A stretch of DNA of 46,768 nucleotides from Chitinophagaceae bacterium (GCA_027489035.1 JAIYAN010000007.1:1-46768); one strand, 5' to 3'. Shown: positions 1 to 9,637, numbered from the stretch's first letter. Program-made: numbers and translations. Notes: a model not told the origin generated them from the letters alone.

Positions 1-1650
1 CGTACATCAACCATAACCATAACACAACCTGCTATTATAAGCGCAACAGTTACAAGCGGAACAATTACTAAATACGGATCGCGAACAACCATTACAGTAA
101 GTGGTGTTAGTGGAGGAACTGCACCATATACCTATTCATTAAATGGGGGAGTTTATCAAACATCAAATTTATTTGCCAATATTCCTGCTGGTAGTCATAC
201 TGTAAATATTAAAGATTCAAAAGGCTGTATTATATTTCGTTCATTAACCATTACACAACCAGCTACCACATTGGCTTGTTCGGGAGTATCAACCAATATA
301 TTATGTAATGGCAGCACGTCAACAGTAACCATTTCTGCAACAGGAGGAACTTTACCTTACGTAGGTACTGGCACATTTACCGTTTTGGCAGGCACATATA
401 CTTATGTTGTTACGGATTCAGTGGGTTCGGCAAAATCTGTTATCCTAACTATTACACAACCTGCTCCACTTACACTTAGCACTACATCAGGAAGAATTAT
501 AGAATTCGGAGGATCAACCAGTATTAGTTGCACTGCAACAGGCGGAAAAGGCAGCTATACGTATAAATTGGATGCTGGTGCTTATCAAACGTCTTCTTCG
601 TTTTCATTCGTATTGGCAGGTGCACATTTTGTGTATGTAAAAGATTCTAATAATTGTGTAACCAGCCAAAACATTAATTTAACGCAACCATCAGCCGCAT
701 TAACCATTACAGCCACGCCAACCTTAATTGCTTGTAATGGGGATAGTTCATTTGTAACGGTAACGGCTAGTGGTGGAACGCCTCCATACACTGGTACGGG
801 AAGATTTGCAAAATTAGCAGGTACGCACACGTTCACGATATCAGATTCTAATAGTGTAGTTCGTAGTTCAATCATAACGATAACGCAACCAGTTGCTATT
901 TCTGCAACGGTTTCGTCAGGATTTATTTCTGTGGCTGGTGGTACAACAAGTATTACCATTTCAAATATTAGTGGAGGAGCTTCACCTTATTCATTTTCAT
1001 TAAACGGAGGTGTATTCCAAACAGGAACTGTCTTTTCCAATGTTCTTGCAGGTACACATAATGTTATAGTAATGGATTCAAAAGGATGTAGAATTATTAA
1101 AACAATTGTTATTGTTCCACCGGTTCAAATTACATACACCTTTACAAATGGCTGTAATAATACATGGAATGGTACTATCACAGCTGGCGCTAATTTTGGA
1201 AGACCGCCGTACAATTACCGAATCAATAGTTTTGGCTATAACAGTAGAAATGTATTTACTAATTTAGGCCCAGCTACGTATACCATTTATGTAAAAGATG
1301 CAAATGGTGTTATTTCAAGTGCTAGAGTTACGATAGCTGTTACATCAGCAGCTTGCTCGAAATCATCTATTGAAGAACAAGATTCTGCTTTAATCAAAAG
1401 TGAATCCATTCCGCAACTGTGTATCATTTATCCCAATCCATCAAATGATGCCTTTAATACTAAAATAAGTGGGTTGTTTAATCCTTCTGATTATGTCTTA
1501 TACAATTCAAAAGGTCAAATTGTTTTAACCGAAATAATTGCTAACAAAAAAGAATTTAGTTTTGGTAAGTTTTTAGCTCCAGGAATGTATTACATCAGAT
1601 TTACTGAAGGGAAAAAAGTAGTGTCTCAAAAAATCCTTAAAATCAAATAA
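1..1650 (+). CDS. SprB-repeat surface protein with T9SS type A sorting domain (5'-truncated)
   Basis: The frame is open from base 1, so the N-terminus lies outside the window; the first ATG or TTG inside it is not a real start. The visible 549 residues are immunoglobulin-like repeats of the SprB type, each with a GG(T)xPY core, an AGxHTV strand, a KDSxGC or TDSxG turn and a closing TITQP. Two repeat classes alternate: longer ones with a YSLNGGxYQT segment (about bases 28-264, 466-696, 895-1122) and shorter ones with a GTGxFxxLAGT segment (about 265-465, 697-894). The last 75 residues (IYPNPSNDAF to KILKIK) form a type A C-terminal sorting domain, recognised by the type IX machinery and removed after outer-membrane passage. 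The protein is therefore probably a surface or secreted adhesin. Its stop overlaps the convergent acyltransferase gene by 8 bases. Ligand unknown. Confidence 0.9.
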   Translation, partial: RTSTITITQPAIISATVTSGTITKYGSRTTITVSGVSGGTAPYTYSLNGGVYQTSNLFANIPAGSHTVNIKDSKGCIIFRSLTITQPATTLACSGVSTNILCNGSTSTVTISATGGTLPYVGTGTFTVLAGTYTYVVTDSVGSAKSVILTITQPAPLTLSTTSGRIIEFGGSTSISCTATGGKGSYTYKLDAGAYQTSSSFSFVLAGAHFVYVKDSNNCVTSQNINLTQPSAALTITATPTLIACNGDSSFVTVTASGGTPPYTGTGRFAKLAGTHTFTISDSNSVVRSSIITITQPVAISATVSSGFISVAGGTTSITISNISGGASPYSFSLNGGVFQTGTVFSNVLAGTHNVIVMDSKGCRIIKTIVIVPPVQITYTFTNGCNNTWNGTITAGANFGRPPYNYRINSFGYNSRNVFTNLGPATYTIYVKDANGVISSARVTIAVTSAACSKSSIEEQDSALIKSESIPQLCIIYPNPSNDAFNTKISGLFNPSDYVLYNSKGQIVLTEIIANKKEFSFGKFLAPGMYYIRFTEGKKVVSQKILKIK

Positions 1651-2764
1651 GATTTTTTCTATTATTCTGTTCAATGAAATTTAATTCTTCTGTAGGTTTT
1701 TTTAAAGTAAATAACCACCATAAATTTATCCTCAAACATACATTGTAAATAAAAATTGGAGCTAAAATTCCAGTACTTAAAACTAAAAGTGCAATTAACG
1801 AAGGATTTGTCATGCCTATTTTAATAAACAATTGTCGGGATACGGACATTATGATTATTTGCAAACAATAAATATGCACGGAATTATAACCCACAACTCG
1901 AAGGAATTTCAAGCTGTTTGATTTTTTTAAACTGAATGATACTGCAATGGACAAACCACAACCAACTAATGCAACAAGCAGAAAAAACAACGGCATTTTA
2001 TTTTCAACAAAATAGTTGTTGCCATTATTCATATTTATTTCTGTAAAGAAGTACTGGATAGTAATGAACGAAACTAGTAATGGTAATATCGTTTTCCAAG
2101 AGGTGAAAAATTTCGTTGCTTTTTCATCCAATATCAATTTTGAAGCAGCATCTCCAATCGCAAAAAATAAATAGTATTTGAAAATATCGTTTAAAAATCC
2201 AAGGTTAATTTCATATGCATTATCAAAAGCGCAAATAGCATATAAAATAACACCAAATAAGATTTGATGCAAAACATTGAACTTAAGCTTCTCTTTTAGT
2301 AATGCATAAATTACGCCAACGAAAAATAATGCATTCAAATACCAGAATTGTCCAGTTACCCTAGGGTCTGTAATCAAAAAAACATAACTCATTAACCCAA
2401 CATCTCCATTAGAATTGGTATAAGAAGAGAATAATAGTTGAAGTGAAATTTGAATGATGCCCCAAACCAGCATTGGATAAAGTATGCTTTGAACTCGATT
2501 ATTAAGGTAAGGATTTAGTCCTCTTTTTTGCATACTTTGGGAAATAAACATGCCAGATGCAATAAAAAAAAGGGGCATTCTAAAGCCAAAGAAAAACACG
2601 TTTATATAGTCAAGCCATGGATGTGATTTTAAATCTAATCCTGCTCTTTCCATGCCTTCAAAGCAATGCCTATACGTTACAAGAATGATACTAATCCCAC
2701 GGTCGTAATCAATCCAGCCATGTCGCTTATCGCTTAATATAAATTTAGAATTGAATAAGTTCAT
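1643..2764 (-). CDS. Membrane acyltransferase, acyltransferase 3 (OafA-like) family
   Basis: This 373-residue polytopic membrane protein has the acyltransferase 3 layout: an N-terminal D-x-x-RG-(x9)-H signature (DYDRGISIILVTYRH, residues 19-33), a second conserved stretch RMPLFFIASGMF near residue 64, and about ten hydrophobic helices to the C-terminus. Family members move acetyl or other acyl groups from the cytoplasm onto sugars. As the last gene of the minus-strand polysaccharide operon it most likely O-acetylates the repeat unit or finished chain. It starts about 80 bases after the initiating glycosyltransferase gene, and its 3' end overlaps the convergent adhesin gene by 8 bases. The acyl donor and the acceptor sugar cannot be read from the sequence. 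Confidence 0.85.
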   Translation of the reverse strand: MNLFNSKFILSDKRHGWIDYDRGISIILVTYRHCFEGMERAGLDLKSHPWLDYINVFFFGFRMPLFFIASGMFISQSMQKRGLNPYLNNRVQSILYPMLVWGIIQISLQLLFSSYTNSNGDVGLMSYVFLITDPRVTGQFWYLNALFFVGVIYALLKEKLKFNVLHQILFGVILYAICAFDNAYEINLGFLNDIFKYYLFFAIGDAASKLILDEKATKFFTSWKTILPLLVSFITIQYFFTEINMNNGNNYFVENKMPLFFLLVALVGCGLSIAVSFSLKKSNSLKFLRVVGYNSVHIYCLQIIIMSVSRQLFIKIGMTNPSLIALLVLSTGILAPIFIYNVCLRINLWWLFTLKKPTEELNFIEQNNRKNLI

Positions 2765-2844
2765 TTAGGAAATGTTGGAATTAGATATCTTGTTAAATTG
2801 AAAGTTAAAAAGGAAAAATTTAAAAGTGAAATATATACATTCGT

Positions 2845-4236
2845 TTAATACGCTTTTTTATCCCCTTTAAAAATGGTATAAATCGTAAGAAACAATATTT
2901 TTATATCAAGCCAAATGTTCCAATTTTCAAGATACCATAAATCACTTTTAACCCTAAGTTTTATCTGCTTAGGTTCGGTAATTTCTCCCCTCAATCCATT
3001 TATTTGGGCCCAACCTGTGATGCCAGGTTTTAAAAAATGTCTGATCATATACTGATCTACAATTTGAGAATAGTCATCTGTGTGTTTTACCATATGAGGT
3101 CGAGGTCCTACCAAACTCATTTCACCTTTTAAAACATTAATAAATTGTGGAAATTCATCCAAACTCGTTTTGCGTAATATCTTTCCAATTTTTGTTACAC
3201 GGTTGTCATTTTTGGTGGCTTGTATTACGTTGGCGTCATTGTTTAAGCGCATGCTTCTGAATTTCAAGCAATTAAAAGTTTGGTTATTTCTTCCTGTTCT
3301 TTGTTGTTTGAAAAAAATTGGACCTCGGGATTCTATCAATATGAGTAATCCAAGTAAAGGAATTAGCCATGATAAAATAAAAATGATTACAAATAAACTA
3401 ATGAGAACATCGAGAAATCTTTTCTTTAAACGGTTTCCAACATCTTCTAAAGGTTCGCTCCGTAGTGACAGTACCGGTAGATCTCTAACATAATCTACTA
3501 CAACTGGTTTACTAAAAAAGTAAGCTAAATTAGGAACAACTTTAAATCGAATACATTCATTCTCGGCTTGGTGCATCAGCTCATAAATAAATTCGTTTTG
3601 TTCAGGTGTAATGGTGGAATATATTTCTTGTACATCATAATCTTTTGCTACTTGAATTACATTTTTAATTTCTGCTAAAACAGGGTAGTGGGTTAACTCT
3701 TTTATATTTTTTTCATCTTCTACAAAACCGATTAATTGAGTGTTAATCGATTCTTCTTCAAAATAAGAAGCCAACTTTAATGAAGTGCTATTATAGCCTA
3801 AAATAATTACCTTCTTTACTAAAAAGTCTTTTGATTTGAAATAATTTCTTATGCCTAAATATAAAAATCGATTTATTAAAACAGAAACAACAAAGAAACT
3901 AAAATGTAATACTATAAATAATCTAGAAACTAATAAATCTCTAGTAATAAATAAATAAAGTAAATCCATTATTGTCCAGAATAAAAATACCTGAACCGTT
4001 CTTTTCGTAAATGTTTCAAATTGAAGTATGATTTTTTCAGTATAAACGCCGGAAAAAAAAGCTAAAATAATCCAAATAGACATCGTTATTATCCAAAACG
4101 AAAAGTATGATGATGTATAAGACATATCGATACTTTCTTTGAAGAGCAACTTGGGTAAGAAGAAGCATGCATTTAACATGAATAAATCCATGAAAATCAA
4201 ACTCCCTTGTAAATATCTTTTGAATTGTTTATTCAT
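2845..4236 (-). CDS. Initiating polyprenyl-phosphate sugar phosphotransferase (WcaJ/WbaP-like)
   Basis: This 463-residue enzyme has the full architecture of polyprenyl glycosylphosphotransferases: four or five N-terminal membrane helices, a central Rossmann-like CoA_binding_3 domain (VIILGYNSTSLKL onward, about residue 143), one more helix (LDVLISLFVIIFIL), and the C-terminal catalytic domain. Family landmarks in the catalytic part are KQQRTG, CLKFRSM, TSLDEFPQ with the Asp-Glu pair, LVGPRPH and PGITGWAQ. It transfers a sugar-1-phosphate from a nucleotide sugar to undecaprenyl phosphate at the inner membrane, the first step of repeat-unit assembly. Its place beside the epimerase near the 3' end of the operon fits a Wzx/Wzy locus. 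Which sugar it uses is not visible. Confidence 0.93.
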   Translation of the reverse strand: MNKQFKRYLQGSLIFMDLFMLNACFFLPKLLFKESIDMSYTSSYFSFWIITMSIWIILAFFSGVYTEKIILQFETFTKRTVQVFLFWTIMDLLYLFITRDLLVSRLFIVLHFSFFVVSVLINRFLYLGIRNYFKSKDFLVKKVIILGYNSTSLKLASYFEEESINTQLIGFVEDEKNIKELTHYPVLAEIKNVIQVAKDYDVQEIYSTITPEQNEFIYELMHQAENECIRFKVVPNLAYFFSKPVVVDYVRDLPVLSLRSEPLEDVGNRLKKRFLDVLISLFVIIFILSWLIPLLGLLILIESRGPIFFKQQRTGRNNQTFNCLKFRSMRLNNDANVIQATKNDNRVTKIGKILRKTSLDEFPQFINVLKGEMSLVGPRPHMVKHTDDYSQIVDQYMIRHFLKPGITGWAQINGLRGEITEPKQIKLRVKSDLWYLENWNIWLDIKILFLTIYTIFKGDKKAY

Positions 4237-4369
4237 GTTAAATGATTAAGTCAAAATGCAAAATTAAAAAAGATTGACCGCCTAAATGGGGCATAATTAT
4301 CGAATAATCTTTTTATTTTTTACTTTTAAATTGATCGACATTTTATTTATTATAAAGTTAGAAATTATG

Positions 4370-5461
4370 CTACAAATATTTTTCAACTAAAATGTTTACA
4401 ATTCTTTCTGCTGTTTTCCCGTCCCACAATGGAGGTATTGTACCTTTTTTCCATTTATTATCCATGATTTTATTTAAGCTTGACTTTAATTTTTCAAGAT
4501 CGTCTCCAATTAATTCGTTTGTGCCTAATGTAATGGTTTCGGGCCTTTCTGTTGAATTACGCATGGTTAAACAAGGTATGTGTAAAACAGTTGCTTCTTC
4601 TGTAATGCCACCAGAATCAGTAATAATTCCTTTTGCATGCTTAACCATAAAAATAAATTCGAGATAACCCTGTGGCTCAATCATAATTAAATTTTCATAA
4701 TCGAGTTGTATGTTTTTTAAAATTTGTTTTGTTCTCGGATGCACAGGAAATATAACGGGAAAGGGTAGGGTTGATTTCATGATGGCATCTAAAATAGATT
4801 TTAAGTTTTCAGCATCATCTACATTAGATGGTCTATGTAGCGTAAGTAGAAAATATTTTTCAATTTCAATAGATGCGGTTTCAAAAAATAAAGGTTTTCG
4901 AAGTTTATCTAAATTACTGATTAAGGTATCAATCATTGTGTTACCAACAAAATGTACACGTGCAGGATTAATTTCTTGGTCGATTAATGTTTTTTGAGCA
5001 GTTTCACTTGTAGTAAAAAAATGATCACATATAGAATCTGTTACCATTCTATTTATTTCTTCTGGCATGGTCATATCCCCAGATCTAATACCAGCCTCAA
5101 CATGAACAACATCAATACATAATTTTTTGGCTGTAATGGTACAAGCCATTGTAGAAGTAACATCGCCTACAACCAATACTAGATCTGGTTTGTGTGTAAT
5201 CAATTCTTTTTCAAATTTCACCATAATCGCAGCAGTTTGTTCGGCCTGAGAACCTCCACCGCATTCAAGATTTACATCTGGAGCGGGAATGCCCAATTGC
5301 TCAAAAAAACCTCCACTCATTGCATTGTCATAATGTTGACCAGTATGCACCAATCTAAAATGAATGTCCACGCCATTTTTATTTGCAGATTGTATCGCTT
5401 TTATAATGGGCGATATTTTCATGAAATTTGGTCTGGCTCCGGCAATAAGTGTTATGTTCAT
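4370..5461 (-). CDS. wecB: UDP-N-acetylglucosamine 2-epimerase, non-hydrolysing
   Basis: The 363-residue protein shows the WecB/MnaA signatures: GARPNFMKISPI at the N-terminus, TGQHYD, VVHVEAGIRSGDMTMPEEINR, LLTLHRPSNVDD, and SDSGGITEEA in the nucleotide-binding half. It interconverts UDP-GlcNAc and UDP-ManNAc in the cytoplasm. In many loci the next enzyme is a UDP-ManNAc 6-dehydrogenase, but no such gene lies in this window, so either ManNAc itself is used or another enzyme acts next; the upstream oxidoreductase is a candidate. The gene begins 9 bases after the preceding barrel protein gene, so the two are probably co-translated. Confidence 0.93.
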   Translation of the reverse strand: MNITLIAGARPNFMKISPIIKAIQSANKNGVDIHFRLVHTGQHYDNAMSGGFFEQLGIPAPDVNLECGGGSQAEQTAAIMVKFEKELITHKPDLVLVVGDVTSTMACTITAKKLCIDVVHVEAGIRSGDMTMPEEINRMVTDSICDHFFTTSETAQKTLIDQEINPARVHFVGNTMIDTLISNLDKLRKPLFFETASIEIEKYFLLTLHRPSNVDDAENLKSILDAIMKSTLPFPVIFPVHPRTKQILKNIQLDYENLIMIEPQGYLEFIFMVKHAKGIITDSGGITEEATVLHIPCLTMRNSTERPETITLGTNELIGDDLEKLKSSLNKIMDNKWKKGTIPPLWDGKTAERIVNILVEKYL

Positions 5462-5470
5462 CTGTATAAT

Positions 5471-6337
5471 TTATTTTTTCTTCTCATCAAATTCATGAAT
5501 TAAAGAAATGGTTTGCGCAATGTTTTGTTTTGATGATGCTCCAAATAAAATCGATGAAACATTGGGTAAGTTACATACATACTCCAAAGCGTCTCTTGCT
5601 GGAATTGCCCCACCTCCAAGTACTTGCATGGCAATTGCCCTAACTTGTTTTTCACGAAGTGTTTTTTCATAAATCTCCATACCACCCGACATTCTAAATC
5701 CAGCCTTGTTGATTGATGAACAAATGATCGGATTTTCTATTCCAACACTTTCCAACATGGCCAATAATTTGGGCATATTCATGGTGATAAATCCTGGCTC
5801 TACATTGTATTTTTTAATGACATAATCATGATAGGCTTTTAAAATATCTTTCATGCCAAGTCCTAACAATAAATCCGTTACTACATTTTGAAGAAAAATT
5901 ACTGGCGTATTTATTTTCTTAAACATTTTCATTTCAGCATCAACCATCAGTTCCATAATCGAAATATAATCCTTAGACATCACCGCCAATCCTCCTTTAA
6001 ACATGGTTCCGAAAAAATTACCTGGAACATACTGTTGAATAGTGCCCACAATGCCTAATTCTGTAACGGCATTTGCATATTTGTGTGCATATGGCATACA
6101 AGGGAAAATGGAAAAGTTCTTATACTTTTCTGGATCTTGTCTTACCATTTCACAGATATTGATAATCCTATCATGTGTTGTACACATAAAGGTTTCCGTC
6201 CCTAAATCACGTGCAATGTCTATGGTGTCTAAAATGGTTTTATCTTCTTTAAATTTGATCGATTGCGCCCTAGATTTCTCGTCTGATATATGATTAACCG
6301 CAAAAAATTGATTGTCGCCAAATAATATTCTTTCCAT
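5471..6337 (-). CDS. Aldo/keto-reductase-like barrel protein of polysaccharide locus, unknown function
   Basis: This 288-residue protein is not one I can name. It opens with RILFGDNQFFAVNHISDEKS, carries alternating strand-helix segments typical of a TIM barrel, and ends with SSILFGASSKQNIAQTI, which resembles the C-terminal phosphate-binding region of aldo/keto reductases. The usual Asp-Tyr-Lys-His catalytic set of that family is not obvious, so the reaction is open. Its start codon shares one base with the stop of the Gfo/Idh/MocA gene (TAATG), and the epimerase gene follows 9 bases later, so it should act in the same pathway, probably on a nucleotide sugar or a small sugar intermediate. 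No signal peptide is seen, so it is cytoplasmic. Confidence 0.75.
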   Translation of the reverse strand: MERILFGDNQFFAVNHISDEKSRAQSIKFKEDKTILDTIDIARDLGTETFMCTTHDRIINICEMVRQDPEKYKNFSIFPCMPYAHKYANAVTELGIVGTIQQYVPGNFFGTMFKGGLAVMSKDYISIMELMVDAEMKMFKKINTPVIFLQNVVTDLLLGLGMKDILKAYHDYVIKKYNVEPGFITMNMPKLLAMLESVGIENPIICSSINKAGFRMSGGMEIYEKTLREKQVRAIAMQVLGGGAIPARDALEYVCNLPNVSSILFGASSKQNIAQTISLIHEFDEKKK

Positions 6338-7353
6338 TATGCGTTGTTTTTTTTGTTTTTAATCAAACTGATTACCTTATCTGTTTTTGCAGCTGATTCA
6401 AATGTGTTTTTATTGTTTGGGACTTCACCTTTAATCGCTTTGATGAAATAATCTATTTGGGCAGAATATTCTTCACCGCGTAAATAAAAATCAACTTGTT
6501 CAGTCAAGTCTGTTACATATTTTACATTCCATCCTTTTGAATAACCAGTTGGGCATTTCGCAGATTTAAAATAAACCTTCAATTCGGAAGCATCAGAAAT
6601 GATTTTGCCTTCAGACCCGATAACGGTTATAGAGGTAGACATTTTTCGATACGTTTCTTCGCTCCAATTTACAGATAACACACCTGAAATTTTAGTCTCC
6701 GTTTCCAATAAGGCATAAACTGCGTCTTCAACTTTATTAGAATAAATGGGCTTTAATAAACTGCCATGAACGGTATTAATTGGAGCCACAATGTGATTTA
6801 ATAAATCAATGACGTGAGAAGCATAATCCATCAAACATCCACCACCTTCTTCAGGATCAGAGCGCCAAGTATCTTGTTTCTTTTTCAACACCACTGGACC
6901 GTAGGCTTCACCCAAAAAATGCTGAATGTTGCCAATGTGACCACCAGAAATAATTCGTTTCACCTCATCAAAAGTGCCAATGAATTTGTTATGATAACCA
7001 ACTTGATTGATTAATTTTTTTTCTTTTGCAATAGCGGCCAGTTTTTCACTTTGTTCATATTTTAAACAAAATGGTTTTTCCACAAACAAATGAATATTTC
7101 TGTTTAATAATTCTTCCACAAAATCAGCATGGAATTTTGTAGGGATTGCTACAAAAACGGCATCTGGCTTTACCGTATCCAACATTTTTTTGTAGTCTGT
7201 AAATGTTTTAAAACCTGAATATTTTTCCAATACATCATTAACCATTTTAGATGTGTCTGCAACACCCACGATTTCTACATCGGGATGAGCACCTAAAATA
7301 GAAAGATGCGAAATACCCATTTTCCCGGCACCAATTAAGGCTACTTTTATCAT
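6337..7353 (-). CDS. Gfo/Idh/MocA-family NAD(P)-dependent sugar oxidoreductase
   Basis: The 338-residue protein has an N-terminal Rossmann fold with GAGKMG at residues 8-13, the EKPF motif near residue 94 that supplies the catalytic lysine of this family, and a C-terminal substrate domain with GGGCLMDYASHVIDLLNHI carrying the conserved Asp-x-x-x-His. Family members oxidise or reduce hydroxyl or keto groups on sugars, inositols or nucleotide sugars. It overlaps the DUF354 gene upstream by 4 bases (ATGA) and the barrel-protein gene downstream by 1 base, so all three are very probably made together. It may produce a keto-sugar or act after the 2-epimerase, but the substrate is inferred from position only. 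Confidence 0.88.
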   Translation of the reverse strand: MIKVALIGAGKMGISHLSILGAHPDVEIVGVADTSKMVNDVLEKYSGFKTFTDYKKMLDTVKPDAVFVAIPTKFHADFVEELLNRNIHLFVEKPFCLKYEQSEKLAAIAKEKKLINQVGYHNKFIGTFDEVKRIISGGHIGNIQHFLGEAYGPVVLKKKQDTWRSDPEEGGGCLMDYASHVIDLLNHIVAPINTVHGSLLKPIYSNKVEDAVYALLETETKISGVLSVNWSEETYRKMSTSITVIGSEGKIISDASELKVYFKSAKCPTGYSKGWNVKYVTDLTEQVDFYLRGEEYSAQIDYFIKAIKGEVPNNKNTFESAAKTDKVISLIKNKKNNA

Positions 7354-8378
7354 TTTGCTTTAAATTTTATTATTTCTGTTTTAAATAATTGAAATGCTTT
7401 TTTCCCTTTCTCCATTAAATCTAATGACGGTGATTGTTGATTTAATTCGTTTAAAAATGAATCGACTTTTTCTGTTGTAAGATTCGGTTCGTGACGCATT
7501 AATTTTTTTTCAAGTAAATATCCATCCACATCCAACAAATCATCTTGATAAACAGAAATGGTTGGTATACCTAAAATCGCTAATTCTCTTGTCATAGATC
7601 CACCTGCTCCAATAAAAATGGTGCATTCTGTAGCAATGGTTTCAAAGTCAATTGGCTTATCTGGCACGTTTAGTTTATCAAATTTATCTTGTTTGTAATG
7701 TATATATTGTTGATTATCTCGGGTAAGAACGCAAATTTTATACTTATGTTGCAAGGTTAATAGCATTTCATCTAGAAAATTTTCTTTTCCCTTGTAATAT
7801 TGGGCAGTTTGGGGCTCTGGACGGATGAAAATTTTAATGGTTTTATCAGTGTTTTCTTTTCTTTTCTGTTGAATACGTTCGCCTTTACTCCACAAATAAA
7901 TACCTTCTTTTACACCCGGATATTGCGTTATTTTTTTTGCATTTACACCCAGTTTCGCAATTTTTTCAATCGCTAAATTCTCAGGAATTAAAATTTTACT
8001 GGCAAAAATAAATGCAGGTTTGTTGCCCATCGCATGCTCGTTGTCATTTGTATATATTGATGGAATGCCCAATAATTTGGCCACAATTGGCGAATGAAAT
8101 GAACTTTGCGATATGGCTAAATCTGGCTTTAAAGGGGCTAAGAATTTTCTCAATTGTAGCACTCGAATTGGATAACCAAATATTTTCTTATAAATATTCT
8201 TACCATAATGTTCGCCTATTACGGTGTGTTTTAATCCACGTTGATCAAGCAGTTGCACCGTATTGGCTAAAGGCCTTGATGTGATAATAATTTCATGCCC
8301 ATCTGATTCAAGTTCCCGAATTAAGTCGTGAAACATATTAATATGCGGAGAGTTAGATAAGTCGAACCAGATTTTCAT
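7350..8378 (-). CDS. DUF354 family protein, glycosyltransferase-B-like
   Basis: This 342-residue protein begins MKIWFDLSNSPHINMFHDLI, the hallmark opening of the DUF354 family (PF04007). The fold is predicted to be GT-B-like, related to the UDP-GlcNAc 2-epimerase and MurG group: an N-terminal half with HEIIITSRPLANTVQLL and a C-terminal half with FIGAGGSMTRELAILGIPTISVY, where a glycine-rich loop would hold the nucleotide. It has no signal peptide. Family members recur in surface polysaccharide loci and lack an established reaction that I can cite. It heads a tightly overlapped trio with the oxidoreductase and the barrel protein. It could be a glycosyltransferase or a nucleotide-sugar epimerase-like enzyme. 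Confidence 0.82.
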   Translation of the reverse strand: MKIWFDLSNSPHINMFHDLIRELESDGHEIIITSRPLANTVQLLDQRGLKHTVIGEHYGKNIYKKIFGYPIRVLQLRKFLAPLKPDLAISQSSFHSPIVAKLLGIPSIYTNDNEHAMGNKPAFIFASKILIPENLAIEKIAKLGVNAKKITQYPGVKEGIYLWSKGERIQQKRKENTDKTIKIFIRPEPQTAQYYKGKENFLDEMLLTLQHKYKICVLTRDNQQYIHYKQDKFDKLNVPDKPIDFETIATECTIFIGAGGSMTRELAILGIPTISVYQDDLLDVDGYLLEKKLMRHEPNLTTEKVDSFLNELNQQSPSLDLMEKGKKAFQLFKTEIIKFKAK

Positions 8379-8452
8379 TTATGTTTATATATTTTAAATG
8401 AGCAAATTTTCTATTTGACTTCAATAATTAGAAATCTTAAGGTTTATAAAAA

Positions 8453-9637
8453 TTATGATTGATTTGATTTTTTTTGAAAATGATTTAGATAAACTGTAAA
8501 CGACAAAAACATCCACGCTTGCGACCAGCGCATATATGGAATTTTAGAAGTGATGTGTTTATTTATTTGGTAATAAAAATATCCTTTTTTAGACTGCATT
8601 TTATCAATTGTTCTATTTAAAACATTATCCAATAATACTTTGTGCTCATTTAGTTTATTTAGCTTTTCCAATGTGATAACCAGTTGCGATGGCGCATGAA
8701 TATCAATTGGGTAGATGCTATTGCTGTAATACTTTGCGATGCCATTTTCTGTAAAAAAAGTTTTTATGTAATAATCAAATCCTGATGACAATTGTTTGGA
8801 ATAAGAATTATCATCAGTATATTTCATGTAATCAGCAATACATTCTAAGTTGTAACCTGTATGGAAATTGTCAATCCATTGATGGAAGGGTAGTGCACCA
8901 TAACTCCAAGAACCATCTTCTTTTTGGCAATTGCAACAGTAGTTCATCACGGATTTAGCCGTATCAAAAAGCATTTTTTCTTTTGTAAAATAATAAACCC
9001 TTGCCATCAAACGTGCACCAAGTAATGAGGCATTATATACAACGCTTTTGTCTATTGGAGAATAGGAAAATGCAAATGAATTTTCGTTTTCAATGGTGCG
9101 GTTCAGGTCTTTTAAAATGAAATCACATGTTGATCTAGCGGATAGTAAAAGCTTTTCATCTTTGGTGATTTCATATGCATCTAAAATAGCATTTGCAATA
9201 AAAGTAGATGCCACAATTGTTGGCATAAATTTAGGCTGAAAAAAAGCCCTTGATTCCCAATCAAAATTGTATCCCCAACAATCGCCCGAATATCCTGATG
9301 ATTTATACGATTCTATTTTGTCGATGAAAAACTGAATTTGTTTTAATTCAGAAGGTTGTTTGTTTTGCTTATATAAAATACAATATGCCGATAAAAATAA
9401 CCCAAGTGCTTTTGGATTGTATTCATGTTTTATGCCTACAAATTTTCTCAAATTAATGGGAGAGCGCTTGAAAAATTGAATCCAAACTAAACGTATCAAT
9501 CGACTCTTTGATGCAAATGGAATTGCCTTAAACAATTTGCTATTTAATCCATCATAAGGATCGTATCCTTTAAAAGCATTGTCTTCGCAGTATTTTTTTA
9601 GCAATGAGAACGATTTTTCTATTTTATCTTCCTTCAT
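8453..9637 (-). CDS. Alpha/alpha-toroid protein of polysaccharide locus, unknown function
   Basis: This 394-residue protein has no signal peptide or membrane segment. It is rich in helices with aromatic-Gly patches spaced like those of (alpha/alpha)-barrel enzymes: GDCWGYNFDWESRAFFQP near residue 118, QKEDGSWSYG with HQWIDNFHTGYNLECI in the middle, and YYQINKHITSKIPYMRWSQAWM near the end. These resemble the six-hairpin fold of glycoside hydrolases, epimerases and terpene-cyclase relatives. I recognise the type from exopolysaccharide loci of Bacteroidota, where names assigned by automatic annotation are unreliable. It overlaps the GT4 gene upstream by 14 bases, so translation is probably coupled. 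An isomerase, lyase or glycosidase role is possible but not shown. Confidence 0.7.
   Translation of the reverse strand: MKEDKIEKSFSLLKKYCEDNAFKGYDPYDGLNSKLFKAIPFASKSRLIRLVWIQFFKRSPINLRKFVGIKHEYNPKALGLFLSAYCILYKQNKQPSELKQIQFFIDKIESYKSSGYSGDCWGYNFDWESRAFFQPKFMPTIVASTFIANAILDAYEITKDEKLLLSARSTCDFILKDLNRTIENENSFAFSYSPIDKSVVYNASLLGARLMARVYYFTKEKMLFDTAKSVMNYCCNCQKEDGSWSYGALPFHQWIDNFHTGYNLECIADYMKYTDDNSYSKQLSSGFDYYIKTFFTENGIAKYYSNSIYPIDIHAPSQLVITLEKLNKLNEHKVLLDNVLNRTIDKMQSKKGYFYYQINKHITSKIPYMRWSQAWMFLSFTVYLNHFQKKSNQS

Noticed and set aside
5500..5685. 61-residue minus-strand frame inside the barrel protein gene
   Set aside because: It is a different reading frame of the well-supported 288-residue gene.
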